Shown here piece by piece: positions 50,803 through 58,963 of a stretch of 64,000 nt of DNA. The notes below the pieces were generated by a model, which was given only the letters and a program-made list of their open reading frames with translations, did not search any database and was not told where the DNA came from. The stretch spans positions 28,680-92,679 of the forward strand of contig NVVD01000002.1 in assembly GCA_002402105.1 (NCBI GenBank), written 5' to 3'. A program made the position numbers and the translations under genes. Source of the DNA: Candidatus Cloacimonadota bacterium (GTDB taxonomy: Bacteria > Muiribacteriota > UBA6191). The stretch's first letter is position 1. The number at the start of each line of letters is the position of its first letter.

Positions 50803-51894
50803 TTAATATCTACTTTTATAAAGAAGTATCAAGCCAATAAAAAAACTGACAGTATTGGGAATCCAGTTAGCTATGAATGGGTCTAGTGTACCGTTACCAC
50901 CTAATGATTTACCCGTAGCTAAAAGTACGTAATATAAAATCATGATTAGTAATCCCATACCAAAACCGTTGGCTTTACCACTTCTTGTGGGTTTCATTGC
51001 TAATGGTGCTCCTACTAAAATCATAAAAATTGTGGCAAAGGGAAAGGAGCTTCTCCAATAATATTGAGTTTGAAACTCTTTGGCTGAAAGCTTATTTTGT
51101 TTTCTTATTAAAATCTGTTTTTTAAGCTCTTTCATGTTCATTTCAGAAGGAGATTTATTTTCAGGGTTTCTAACAATATTTTGAGCGTAGCGATCAGATA
51201 TTGGATAAATCCATTCTTCAAAGCGGATAATGTACTCGGTTTTACCTGTTTTATCAAAATAGATGGTTTTACCATTTTTAAATGTCCATAAACTACCATC
51301 TTTAATTTGAGCTGTTTTTGCTTTAGTAATTTGTGGATATATAGTGCCAAATTGAAAGAGTGTAACGTCTTTCATAACCTCAGCTTTAGCATCGTATTGT
51401 CTAATAAAGAGTTTAAACTTTTTACCACCATCAATAAAAATGTCTTTTACGATTTTAGGGAGAGGTTTTTTTAAGGTTATTTCGTTGATATAGACCTCTT
51501 GCATCAAAAATCGTCCTTGAGGAACAACGATTTCATTTAAGAAAAAAACACCTGTAGAAATAAATGCTCCACAAATTAATAGGGGTAGTATTAATCTAAA
51601 AGGAGAAATGCCAGCAGCTTTAATAGCGGTAAGCTCTGAATCATTATTGAGTCTTGTTATGCCAAGCATAGTACCCATTAAAACAGCCATAGGAACAGAT
51701 GTAACTATAATAGACGGTAGTTGATAGATAATAATTTTAAATAAGGCTTCTAGTCCGACACCTTTTTGTACAACAAGATTAAGAATATGAATTAGCAAAT
51801 TAACAATCCAAAGACTTGCAAAAATAAAAAAAGAAAAAATGACTGGTGATTTTACTTGTTGTAATACGTACCAATCAATTCGTTTTAAAAACAT
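50803..51894 (-). CDS. LPS export permease LptF/LptG family
   Basis: 363 aa. Six membrane helices, three at each end (about 15-110 and 280-360), enclose a beta-jellyroll periplasmic domain (about 130-260). The N-terminal YVLQQVKSPVIFSFFIF and VPMAVLMGTMLGITRLNNDSELTAIKAAGIS are family hallmarks. The protein forms the membrane part of the LptB2FG transporter that moves LPS toward the outer membrane. Only one such gene is here, and it cannot be assigned to F or G from sequence. It supports a diderm envelope. It lies 8 nt after the UPF0210 gene. Confidence 0.88.
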   Translation of the reverse strand: MFLKRIDWYVLQQVKSPVIFSFFIFASLWIVNLLIHILNLVVQKGVGLEALFKIIIYQLPSIIVTSVPMAVLMGTMLGITRLNNDSELTAIKAAGISPFRLILPLLICGAFISTGVFFLNEIVVPQGRFLMQEVYINEITLKKPLPKIVKDIFIDGGKKFKLFIRQYDAKAEVMKDVTLFQFGTIYPQITKAKTAQIKDGSLWTFKNGKTIYFDKTGKTEYIIRFEEWIYPISDRYAQNIVRNPENKSPSEMNMKELKKQILIRKQNKLSAKEFQTQYYWRSSFPFATIFMILVGAPLAMKPTRSGKANGFGMGLLIMILYYVLLATGKSLGGNGTLDPFIANWIPNTVSFFIGLILLYKSRY

Positions 51895-51902
51895 TTGTTT
51901 CC

Positions 51903-53267
51903 TTAGTTGCGAAAACCTTGTACAGGGGTTGGTATATAACCACCTCTGTTTAGAAGTCCTGTTGCTTGTTTGTCATGGACTGCAATAATTGGTGCTTCAC
52001 CTAGTAGGCCCCCAAAAACTGCAATATCTCCTGTTGTTTTACCAGGAACAGGAATAATACGAACGCCTGTAGTTTTGTTATTAACCATACCAAGAGCACA
52101 TTCATCAGCAATAATACCAACGAGTGTTGCTAAAGGTATGTCACCAGGAACTGCAACCATATCTAGCCCAACACTACAAACACAGGTCATTGCTTCTAGC
52201 TTGTCTAGTGTTAGTGTGCCTGCTTTTGCAGCTTCAATCATAGCTGCGTCTTCACTTAGGGGTATAAAAGCTCCACTAAGTCCACCAACTTTTGAAGTGG
52301 CCATAGTGCCACCTTTTTTGATTGCATCATTTAAAAGAGCTAACGCAGCAGTAGTACCATGAGTACCAACTTGGTCAACACCAATGAGTTCAAGTATTTC
52401 TCCTACACTATCTCCAGGTGTTGGTGTTGGTGCTAAAGAGATGTCTATGATACCTTGTTTACAAGAGAGTCTTTTGGCAGCTTCTGTTAAAAATAAATCT
52501 CCTACTCGAGTCATTTTGAAGCTAGTTTTTTTAATTAATGAGTAGATATCTTGAAGAGGTAAGTCTTTAGAGGCTTCTGCTAATACTTGTCGTACAACCC
52601 CAGGGCCAGAAATACCAACACTAACGGTCTTATCTCCAAGTGACATACCATGAAATGCCCCAGCCATAAAAGGGTTGTCTTCTACGGCATTAGCAAATAT
52701 AACTAGTTTTGCACATCCAATAGCATCTCTGTCTTTGGTCATTTCAGCTGTTTCTAAGATTTTTTTACTCAGTAATATAATAGCATCTAAGTTAAGACCT
52801 GTTCTTGTGGTTGCTACATTAAACGAAGCGCAAAGTCGATCAGTTTGTGCTAAAACTTCGGGTAATGCATCGATTAAATTTTGTTCACCTTGTGTAATGC
52901 CTTTATCAATTAAGGCTGAAAAGCCTCCAATAAAATCTAAGCCGAGTTCTTTTGCGGCTTTATCAATAGCTAGGGCAATTAGTAGCGGAGCTTTTGGAGA
53001 TTTACCATCACATAAAATAGAGACTGGAGTAATAGCCATTCGTTTGTTGGCGACAGGGATATTAAATTTTTGAGAAATATTATTGACTTCACTGACTAAA
53101 TCTTTAGCTTCAAAACATAATTTATCATAAACAGCATCAGCGGTTTCTTGGTCTGTTGAACGATGGCAATCTCTTAAGCTTAGACCCATAGTTACTGTGC
53201 GTATATCAAAATGATTTAAATAAGGAAATGAAATTGTTTCTAAAATTTCGTTGAGTTGAAAGGTCAT
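51903..53267 (-). CDS. UPF0210 / DUF711 family protein
   Basis: 454 aa, matching the conserved DUF711 (PFL-like) family throughout: FDIRTVTMGLSLRDC near 20, GFSALIDKG, GMSLGDKTVSVGISGPGVV, THGTTAALALLNDAIKKGG, a Gly-rich VGGLSGAFIPLSEDAAMI, and GDIAVFGGLLGEAPI. The biochemical role is not established. It is encoded 2 nt after the UPF0237 ACT protein, as in Firmicutes, where the pair is regularly linked, suggesting a regulator-enzyme couple. Confidence 0.92.
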   Translation of the reverse strand: MTFQLNEILETISFPYLNHFDIRTVTMGLSLRDCHRSTDQETADAVYDKLCFEAKDLVSEVNNISQKFNIPVANKRMAITPVSILCDGKSPKAPLLIALAIDKAAKELGLDFIGGFSALIDKGITQGEQNLIDALPEVLAQTDRLCASFNVATTRTGLNLDAIILLSKKILETAEMTKDRDAIGCAKLVIFANAVEDNPFMAGAFHGMSLGDKTVSVGISGPGVVRQVLAEASKDLPLQDIYSLIKKTSFKMTRVGDLFLTEAAKRLSCKQGIIDISLAPTPTPGDSVGEILELIGVDQVGTHGTTAALALLNDAIKKGGTMATSKVGGLSGAFIPLSEDAAMIEAAKAGTLTLDKLEAMTCVCSVGLDMVAVPGDIPLATLVGIIADECALGMVNNKTTGVRIIPVPGKTTGDIAVFGGLLGEAPIIAVHDKQATGLLNRGGYIPTPVQGFRN

Positions 53268-53269
53268 TT

Positions 53270-53542
53270 TTAAATCCTGTGCATGGCATTGAATAAGTTT
53301 TCATGGGCCAACATGATTTGTAGTCTAAAGTTTTTAGTATTTTGCTCTAAGTGAGTCTTTAAATGTTGTATGTCAAGACTTGTATTTGACTCAAGCTCCA
53401 TGAATAGGACAAACTTTTCATCTAAAATTTTTTGAGTAATATCATTAATTGAGAGCTGAAAAGTTTGGAGGTTATTTGCTAATGTAGCTATAATACCAGG
53501 TTCGTTTTTACCGATAACGGTTAAATAAATTTTTTCTTTCAT
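53270..53542 (-). CDS. ACT-domain protein, UPF0237
   Basis: 90 aa, a single ACT domain (KIYLTVIGKNEPGIIATLANNL; INDITQKILDEKFVLFMELE). ACT domains bind small ligands, commonly amino acids, to control a partner. Here the likely partner is the adjacent DUF711 protein, a known genomic pair. It is preceded by a 63-nt gap after the small membrane-protein gene. Confidence 0.9.
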   Translation of the reverse strand: MKEKIYLTVIGKNEPGIIATLANNLQTFQLSINDITQKILDEKFVLFMELESNTSLDIQHLKTHLEQNTKNFRLQIMLAHENLFNAMHRI

Positions 53543-53605
53543 ATGATTTTGGTTGATGTTTTTTGTAACAAAAAAAAGTAAAAAGATTAGTTTGAAATAT
53601 GGATT

Positions 53606-53800
53606 TTAGGCAAATATTTTTTGTAGGATATTAACAATGGCTCCACAGGCTAAAAGTCCAAAGAAAAATAAAAAAAAGTTTTTAAAAACTTCTGTTTTAA
53701 TTTCGTTTAGATGATGATTATCAACAAAAGAATAAACAGTAGAAAAGATAAAACACGCTATAAATAAGAAAATTAATTGAGCTATTTGAAGACTAAGCAT
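53606..53800 (-). CDS. Small membrane protein
   Basis: 64 aa with two hydrophobic segments (about 4-20 and 35-55). I take the ATG at 53800 because GAGGAG lies 7 nt upstream; ATG codons at 53839, 53836 and 53815 are in frame without as good a site. It overlaps the end of the 266-aa membrane protein gene by 8 nt, so the two are translated together. No motif recognised. Confidence 0.55.
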   Translation of the reverse strand: MLSLQIAQLIFLFIACFIFSTVYSFVDNHHLNEIKTEVFKNFFLFFFGLLACGAIVNILQKIFA

Positions 53801-54593
53801 TTTTAGACTCCTCATTGTGGGCAGTATCAAAACCATCAAATAATATGATTAAGTTGAGCATACAGGCCATAACTAAAAAGTAAAAACCAATATCTTTTAA
53901 TGGAGAAGGAATACTTTTATTATTTTTTGTTATAGGGAATTTATCCCACCAGTTAATAAAGATACTTTGGAAGGTCCCACCCGTAAAATGAAGAACAGGC
54001 GTTGATAAAATCGGAAAAATAACCAAATAGGTAAAGTGCCACATTTTTTCAAGAGTTCCGGGTCTATATCTAGCTTTAGCATCATCATAACTAGCGACGT
54101 TGATTTCTCTGTTAGCTGGTAGAGCAAAAAAATTATTTGCTGCTCCATAGATGATTTCGTTTTTACCTTCTTGAAGAGATAGGGGAGGAAAATTAAAAAA
54201 TCCTTTGTAATCTGATTGAGTTTGAACTTTTGTACCGAGAGTTTTATTTGAAATCTCAAGTGTTAATCCAGGCTTTGTATGACCTTTAAATGCAACTTTT
54301 GAAGATGAACTTATTTTATTTAAATTAAAAAAGTGTATGCTTTCGTTCCATTGGGGGTTTATTGAAGAAGATAGAGGAATTTCTTTTTTAGAATTTTGAT
54401 CAAATGATATGTCGATACTATTTGTTTTAATATCTTTGTACCAATAGTAGTGATCAAAGTCTAAGGATAAGCCTAAATAGAAACTAAAAGAGATAGTAAT
54501 AAAAAATACGACTGCTTTTAGTTTTTGTCCTAGATAATAGTGACCAAGACCAGGGGCACAAAGGTTGAATAATAATGAATAATACTTTTTCAT
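53793..54593 (-). CDS. Membrane protein with Ig-like extracytoplasmic insertion
   Basis: 266 aa. It starts with a TM2-like segment (LCAPGLGHYYLGQKLKAVVFF), two helices, then about 110 residues of beta-rich sequence (VAFKGHTKPGLTLEISNKTLG; ALPANREINVASYDDA) resembling an Ig-like or carboxypeptidase-regulatory fold. Two or three helices near the C-terminus (about 185-210 and 240-258) follow. The likely architecture is a membrane protein with a folded domain facing the periplasm. It lies about 155 nt after rpmA and overlaps the 64-aa gene. Function unknown. Confidence 0.62.
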   Translation of the reverse strand: MKKYYSLLFNLCAPGLGHYYLGQKLKAVVFFITISFSFYLGLSLDFDHYYWYKDIKTNSIDISFDQNSKKEIPLSSSINPQWNESIHFFNLNKISSSSKVAFKGHTKPGLTLEISNKTLGTKVQTQSDYKGFFNFPPLSLQEGKNEIIYGAANNFFALPANREINVASYDDAKARYRPGTLEKMWHFTYLVIFPILSTPVLHFTGGTFQSIFINWWDKFPITKNNKSIPSPLKDIGFYFLVMACMLNLIILFDGFDTAHNEESKNA

Positions 54594-54674
54594 GACTTTG
54601 TTAAACTCCGAGCATATAAGCGTTAAAATTACTTATAGTTAGTGTCTTGGGTAAAATCTAATAACATAACCCAA

Positions 54675-54680
54675 ATTATA
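54675..54680 (-). promoter_or_regulatory. Possible -10 box for the downstream minus-strand genes
   Basis: TATAAT on the minus strand about 80 nt before the 266-aa membrane-protein ATG, inside a small AACCCA/TGGGTT inverted repeat (54668-54690). No good -35 is visible. Confidence 0.3.
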
Positions 54681-54702
54681 AAAGTGGGTTTATGACTAGT
54701 TC

Positions 54703-54732
54703 AGTGGTTTTACATATAAGAGTAAAACCACT
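54703..54732 (-). terminator. Hairpin after rpmA, without T run
   Basis: AGTGGTTTTAC (54703-54713) and GTAAAACCACT (54722-54732), a perfect 11-bp stem with an 8-nt loop, 16 nt beyond the rpmA stop. No T run follows on the minus strand, so it may be a 3' stabiliser or Rho-type end rather than a classical terminator. Confidence 0.45.
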
Positions 54733-54748
54733 TTTGCTTGCTATATAT

Positions 54749-55006
54749 TTATGCTGCTGGATAGACAGAAACTTTTTTTCTGTTTTTTCCTAGTCTTTCA
54801 AATGTTACAACGCCTTCTGTTAAAGCGTACAATGTGTAATCTTTACCCATTCCAACATTTGCACCAGGATGGACTCTTGAACCTCGTTGACGAATAATAA
54901 TATTTCCGCCAACTACGCTTTGTCCACCACTCTTTTTAACGCCTAAATATTTTGGGTTTGAGTCACGACCGTTGGACGAACTTCCTACACCTTTTTTATG
55001 TGCCAT
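54749..55006 (-). CDS. rpmA: Ribosomal protein bL27
   Basis: 85 aa protein of the 50S subunit reaching the peptidyl-transferase centre. It begins [20 protein letters not shown] and has the full L27 core. AAGGAG lies 7 nt before this ATG, so the start is firm and there is no N-terminal extension of the Firmicute type that Prp removes. It is the last gene of rplU-prp-rpmA, 37 nt after prp. Confidence 0.97.
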   Translation of the reverse strand: MAHKKGVGSSSNGRDSNPKYLGVKKSGGQSVVGGNIIIRQRGSRVHPGANVGMGKDYTLYALTEGVVTFERLGKNRKKVSVYPAA

Positions 55007-55043
55007 CAGAAACTCCTTAGTTTCAAAGCGGTATTTACCACAT

Positions 55044-55373
55044 TTACGATGAAGTGCTTATGTTAAGCTTAATTTCATCTGTATGAATTCTTTTAATTTT
55101 TTCAACACCAATTAAAAAACTTTTTAACAAAATTTCACAAGTTAAAAAACTTTCTTTACTATGACTCAGAGCAGTAATTTCAAGAAGTCCTGAATTACTT
55201 TTTAAACTATACTTACTTTTTGGGGTTAATACCAATAAAGATTCAGCAAAGTTTTGTCCCAATATGGATACAGAGTTACAAACAAGAGCCAATTGACTTT
55301 TTTTTATTTCATGTCCAGATATTTTTAGACTATGAAAACGTGTGTTTCTGATATCCAAATGGATATGAATCAT
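55044..55373 (-). CDS. prp: Ribosomal-processing cysteine protease Prp-like (YsxB family)
   Basis: 109 aa. The catalytic pair of Prp is preserved: His in [10 protein letters not shown] (about residue 21) and Cys in LALVCNSVS (about 32), where the family has GHA and DIVCAAVS. The C-terminal helical region ([18 protein letters not shown]) matches the family's L..GL..I. The flanking residues are diverged ([11 protein letters not shown]). In Firmicutes and relatives Prp removes an N-terminal extension from L27, but L27 here has none. It overlaps rplU by 1 nt and sits between rplU and rpmA, the classical position. Confidence 0.82.
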   Translation of the reverse strand: MIHIHLDIRNTRFHSLKISGHEIKKSQLALVCNSVSILGQNFAESLLVLTPKSKYSLKSNSGLLEITALSHSKESFLTCEILLKSFLIGVEKIKRIHTDEIKLNISTSS

Positions 55374-55681
55374 TAGTTTATAGAGATACCAGTGATTTCA
55401 ACAGCAGTATAAGACTGTCTGTGACCTTTGATTCTTCTATATCTTTTTCTTCTTCTTTGCTTGAAAACTAGAATTTTTTTAGCTCTTTTTTGAATGATGA
55501 TTTTACCAGTTACGCTAACTTTAATGTCGCTACCTGTAACTAATTTGTCTCCATCAGATGCCATGATAACATCAGTAAAAGTAACTTCTTCGCCAGCTTC
55601 CTGGTCTAGTTTTTCAACTCTTATTTCTACACCTTCAGAAACTTTATATTGTTTTCCGCCAGTTCTAATAATTGCTAACAT
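55373..55681 (-). CDS. rplU: Ribosomal protein bL21
   Basis: 102 aa 50S protein, beginning [17 protein letters not shown], with [24 protein letters not shown] near the C-terminus. It is the first gene of rplU-prp-rpmA, behind a consensus promoter and a structured leader. AAGGAG precedes the ATG. Confidence 0.97.
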   Translation of the reverse strand: MLAIIRTGGKQYKVSEGVEIRVEKLDQEAGEEVTFTDVIMASDGDKLVTGSDIKVSVTGKIIIQKRAKKILVFKQRRRKRYRRIKGHRQSYTAVEITGISIN

Positions 55682-55826
55682 CTTAAATCTCCTTAATCAG
55701 ATCAGTATTATCTGACATATCAAATTGGACCCAGTGACTTAAGATAACTAGGATCCATCTATTTTATCGCTAACGATTTGCAGGATAAAACTCTCAAAAC
55801 ATCGGCTTGACCGAAGAGAGTGGGGA
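55682..55826 (-). promoter_or_regulatory. Structured 5' leader of rplU
   Basis: About 140 nt between the promoter and the rplU ATG. Reading the minus strand it contains TCGG-TCAAG-CCGA inside a CTCTC/GAGAG outer pair, then TTTTATC/GATAAAA enclosing a 15-nt loop. This layout suits autogenous control by a ribosomal protein, as with known L21 leaders in Firmicutes, but I cannot match a consensus. Confidence 0.45.
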
Positions 55827-55855
55827 ATTATATGCTTCTTACTCTAGAATGTCAA
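55827..55855 (-). promoter_or_regulatory. Consensus sigma-70 promoter of rplU
   Basis: On the minus strand TTGACA (55850-55855), a 17-nt spacer and TATAAT (55827-55832), matching the consensus at all twelve positions, the strongest promoter in the window. Confidence 0.88.
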
Positions 55856-55961
55856 AGATTTTTTCAATTTTTAATAAAAAAAACTATTCATGAAAAAATA
55901 CATACAAAAGTTTATAAAAATAAGAACTTTGTGTATTGAAAAACTAAAGACAAGAGCTGTT

Positions 55962-57485
55962 TTATGAAAATCTATATTTTTCGTAGTGAAAAGTGGCGTC
56001 TCCTCTAATAAAAATAGAGGTATTGGTTTCTTCTTCTAGTTGTTTAAATTTAGACTGATCTCTCTCTAATAAAATAGAGGCAACTTCTGGATGGCAAGTA
56101 GCAAGCACTACAGAAGAGTTTTTTCGAGATTTACAGAGTCTTCGTAGCTCAGAGTGTATTTTATTACAAATGTAGTCTTTAGAGGTGATACGACCTTTAC
56201 CTTTACAATAAGGACATGTTTCTAATAGATGATAACTGAGTGTACGCCCAATTCTTTGGCGAGTCATTTGTAAGATGCCAAGTTCACTAATTGGTTGGAT
56301 ATTATATTTTGTTTTATCAAATTTTACTTCATTAGAGAGGGTTTGGAAGACGGTGTCTTTGTGTTCTTGGCTAATCATATCAATGAAATCAATAATGATT
56401 ATACCCCCGAGGTTTCGCAGTTTTAATTGGCGTGCAATTTCAATTGCTGCTTCTAAATTTGTTTGGTAAACTGTTTCTTCTAGGTTGCTTGTACCTAAAA
56501 ATGAGCCTGTATTTACATCAATTGAAATTAAGGCTTCTGTTTCTTCGATAATGGCGTAACCACCAGATGGAAAAGGGACTCTTTTATCGATTGCTTTATG
56601 GATTTCTTCTTCGATTGAATATTTATTAAAGATGGGTTCAGTAGTATGTTGAATCACATCTTTTAAATTTTGAGGTAAAAATTTACAAACTGACATTATT
56701 TTTTCGTATTCTTCTTTAGAATCGATTAAAAAGGTGTCAACGCTGCTATTAAAATGATCTCTAATTACTTTTAGTAAAAGTGAAGATTCGCTGTGTATTA
56801 AAGAAGGGGTTGGAGAGCATATTTCTTCATTTTGAACGTTTTCCCAAAGATTGAGTAAAAAAAGTAAATCTTGTTCGATTTCTAGTTTGCTTTTACTTTC
56901 TGCTTCTGTTCGGATGATAAAACCGATGTTATTGGGTTTTATGCTTGTGCCGATTTCATGAAGTCTTGCAATTTCGATTGGGTCTTCAATTCTTCTTGAA
57001 ATACCTACATGATTGGAGGTTGGCATTAAAACTAGGTATCGTCCAGGTAATGTTAAAAATGTTGTCCCTCTTGGTCCTTTGTTGGCAATGGGCTCTTTTA
57101 TGACTTGTACAGTGATTTCTTGACCATTTTTTAAAACATCGGTGATTGATATTTTATTAAGAGTTTCTGGGTCAAGTTTAGAGATTTCTTGGAAGGGGTC
57201 GTCATCTTCTATTTCTTGACGACCTGAGTCGTCATCATTAGAAAAGTAGTCTTCGGGAGAATCTAATTGAATATCAGATAAGGGTAGAAATAAGTCTCTG
57301 TCTGTTCCGATGTCTACAAATGCACATTGCATTCCTGGGATAATGTTACTTACCCTTCCTTTTAAGATGCTTCCTATTAGTCGACGAGTGCTTTGTCTTT
57401 CTATGAAAATTCTTACTAATTTGTTATCTTCAAGGATTGCTACTCGGTTTTCAGAACTTGTACAGCTAACTAATATTTGTTTCAT
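55962..57485 (-). CDS. rng: Ribonuclease E/G family endoribonuclease
   Basis: 507 aa. The S1 RNA-binding domain (about 35-140, KGRVSNIIPGMQCAFVDIGTDRDLFL) carries an acidic insertion (about 75-110). The catalytic DNase-I-like core has ALISIDVNTGSF and GGIIIIDFIDM, giving the two metal-binding Asp. The zinc-link CPYCKGKG lies near 440. The length is close to RNase G (about 490) rather than RNase E, with no long degradosome tail. ATG 57485 is chosen, 1 nt after the hpt stop; a TTG at 57494 is in frame. It matures rRNA and starts mRNA decay. Confidence 0.92.
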   Translation of the reverse strand: MKQILVSCTSSENRVAILEDNKLVRIFIERQSTRRLIGSILKGRVSNIIPGMQCAFVDIGTDRDLFLPLSDIQLDSPEDYFSNDDDSGRQEIEDDDPFQEISKLDPETLNKISITDVLKNGQEITVQVIKEPIANKGPRGTTFLTLPGRYLVLMPTSNHVGISRRIEDPIEIARLHEIGTSIKPNNIGFIIRTEAESKSKLEIEQDLLFLLNLWENVQNEEICSPTPSLIHSESSLLLKVIRDHFNSSVDTFLIDSKEEYEKIMSVCKFLPQNLKDVIQHTTEPIFNKYSIEEEIHKAIDKRVPFPSGGYAIIEETEALISIDVNTGSFLGTSNLEETVYQTNLEAAIEIARQLKLRNLGGIIIIDFIDMISQEHKDTVFQTLSNEVKFDKTKYNIQPISELGILQMTRQRIGRTLSYHLLETCPYCKGKGRITSKDYICNKIHSELRRLCKSRKNSSVVLATCHPEVASILLERDQSKFKQLEEETNTSIFIRGDATFHYEKYRFS

Positions 57486-57486
57486 G

Positions 57487-58059
57487 CTACTCAAATTTTT
57501 CTAAGAATTTATCTAGTTCAGGTTGTTTACCATCAATTAATTTTCCAATAAATGGCATATTTCGATAAAACTGCTTATAATCTAAGCCATAGCCTACAAC
57601 AAAACAGTCATCAATATCAAAGGCACTAAATTTAACATCGACAAAAGATTCTCTTTTAGCTTTTTTATCAAGCATGGTACAAAACTCGATTGATTTAGGA
57701 TTTCTAGCTTGTAGCATTTCTTTGAGGTTTGCCAAAGTTTTACCAGTATCAATAATATCATCAATTAAAAGAACGTGTTTGTTTTTAATATTGGTTTCAA
57801 GATCTTTTTCTATTTTTACAACTCCACTAGAAACCATTTCATTGCCATAAGAACTTACAAACATAAAGTCAAAAACAAGGGGACAATGAATGTGCTTTAC
57901 AAGCTCGGTGTAAAAAAGGGTGCATCCTCTTAAGATTCCGACAGCTACGAGCCCATCTTCTTTATATTTTTCTGTGATGAGAGCACCTAACTCCTCACAT
58001 CTTTTTAATATCTCTTTTTCAGAAATTAAGGGTTCAAAAAAATTATCATAGATATCCAT
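57487..58059 (-). CDS. hpt: Hypoxanthine phosphoribosyltransferase
   Basis: 190 aa purine-salvage enzyme converting hypoxanthine or guanine plus PRPP to IMP or GMP. It has VGILRGCTLFYTELV, the PRPP-binding motif VLLIDDIIDTGKTLANL (about 97-113), and VDVKFSAFDIDDCFVVGYGLDYKQFYRN near the C-terminus. The ATG has a GGAT-type site. It precedes rng by 1 nt and is divergent from rnhB. Confidence 0.95.
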   Translation of the reverse strand: MDIYDNFFEPLISEKEILKRCEELGALITEKYKEDGLVAVGILRGCTLFYTELVKHIHCPLVFDFMFVSSYGNEMVSSGVVKIEKDLETNIKNKHVLLIDDIIDTGKTLANLKEMLQARNPKSIEFCTMLDKKAKRESFVDVKFSAFDIDDCFVVGYGLDYKQFYRNMPFIGKLIDGKQPELDKFLEKFE

Positions 58060-58138
58060 TGGATTTATCCTTTTTTATGCTATTGGGTATAAGTAAGATG
58101 GCATGATACAAAATGTAGAGAAATTTGGCACTTGTTTT

Positions 58139-58166
58139 TTGTTAAATTTTTGTTAGATGATATAAT
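58139..58166 (+). promoter_or_regulatory. Promoter for rnhB-ylqG-ylqH
   Basis: TTGTTA (58139-58144), a 16-nt spacer and a perfect TATAAT (58161-58166), about 40 nt before the rnhB ATG. Confidence 0.65.
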
Positions 58167-58207
58167 AAATGAAAAAAATGCTTTAATTATCCAAAAATGA
58201 GAAAAAA

Positions 58208-58963
58208 ATGATTGAATATGAAATTGGTATGAGACAAAAATTTCTTTTTAAAAAATATGCACTAATAGGCGGAATTGATGAGGTGGGTCGTGGCCCTTTA
58301 GCTGGTCCAGTAGTGGCAGCAATGGTAATTTTTGATAAAAATACTAAAATTGAGGGTTTAAAAGATTCAAAAAAATTATCGGCTAAAAAAAGAGCTTTTT
58401 TAAAACCCGAAATTATAGAAAAAGCTGTAGCTTATGAAGTGTGTTTTATTGATGAAATGACAATTGACCAAAGAAATATTCTACAAGCTTCTATTTTAGC
58501 CATGAAAACTTGCGTGGAAAAATGTAAAGTAACTCCTAATTATATGTTAGTTGATGCGGTTGATTTATCTTCAACTGGTATTGAATGTGAAGCTATCATA
58601 AAAGGGGATTCAAAAGAACCTACTATTATGGCAGCATCAATTTTAGCAAAAGAGTTTCGTGATGATTACATGAAAAAGCTAGCTTTAGAGTTTCCTTCTT
58701 ATGGCTTAGAAAAACATATGGGATATGGCACAAAACAGCATATGGAGGCTTTAAGCGAACATGGAGTTTTAGATTGTCATCGAAGAAGTTTTAGACCCGT
58801 AATGAAAACCATTGTTTCACATGAAGAAAGTTTGAAAAAAGAGATAAGTTATTTAAGTAGAGAGGGTGTAATACAATTTATGGCTCGATTAAAAAAAATG
58901 GACCTCATGGTTGAACTTGGAGAGAGAGTTTCAATTGTTAATGATGTTTTGAGGTCGTTTTGA
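58208..58963 (+). CDS. rnhB: Ribonuclease HII
   Basis: 251 aa enzyme that removes ribonucleotides from DNA. It has GGIDEVGRGPLAGPVVAAMVI (Asp/Glu of the DEDD site), LKDSKKLSAKKR, MLVDAVDL, and IMAASILAKEFRDDYM, with Asp. A C-terminal extension of about 40 residues follows RRSF. The stop overlaps the next start (TTGA). The order rnhB, FliK-like, FlhB-like is that of rnhB-ylqG-ylqH in Bacillus. Confidence 0.96.
   Translation: MIEYEIGMRQKFLFKKYALIGGIDEVGRGPLAGPVVAAMVIFDKNTKIEGLKDSKKLSAKKRAFLKPEIIEKAVAYEVCFIDEMTIDQRNILQASILAMKTCVEKCKVTPNYMLVDAVDLSSTGIECEAIIKGDSKEPTIMAASILAKEFRDDYMKKLALEFPSYGLEKHMGYGTKQHMEALSEHGVLDCHRRSFRPVMKTIVSHEESLKKEISYLSREGVIQFMARLKKMDLMVELGERVSIVNDVLRSF

Noticed and set aside
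52675-53073. Plus-strand frames opposite the UPF0210 gene
   Set aside because: They are antisense to highly conserved DUF711 sequence and lack ribosome sites.
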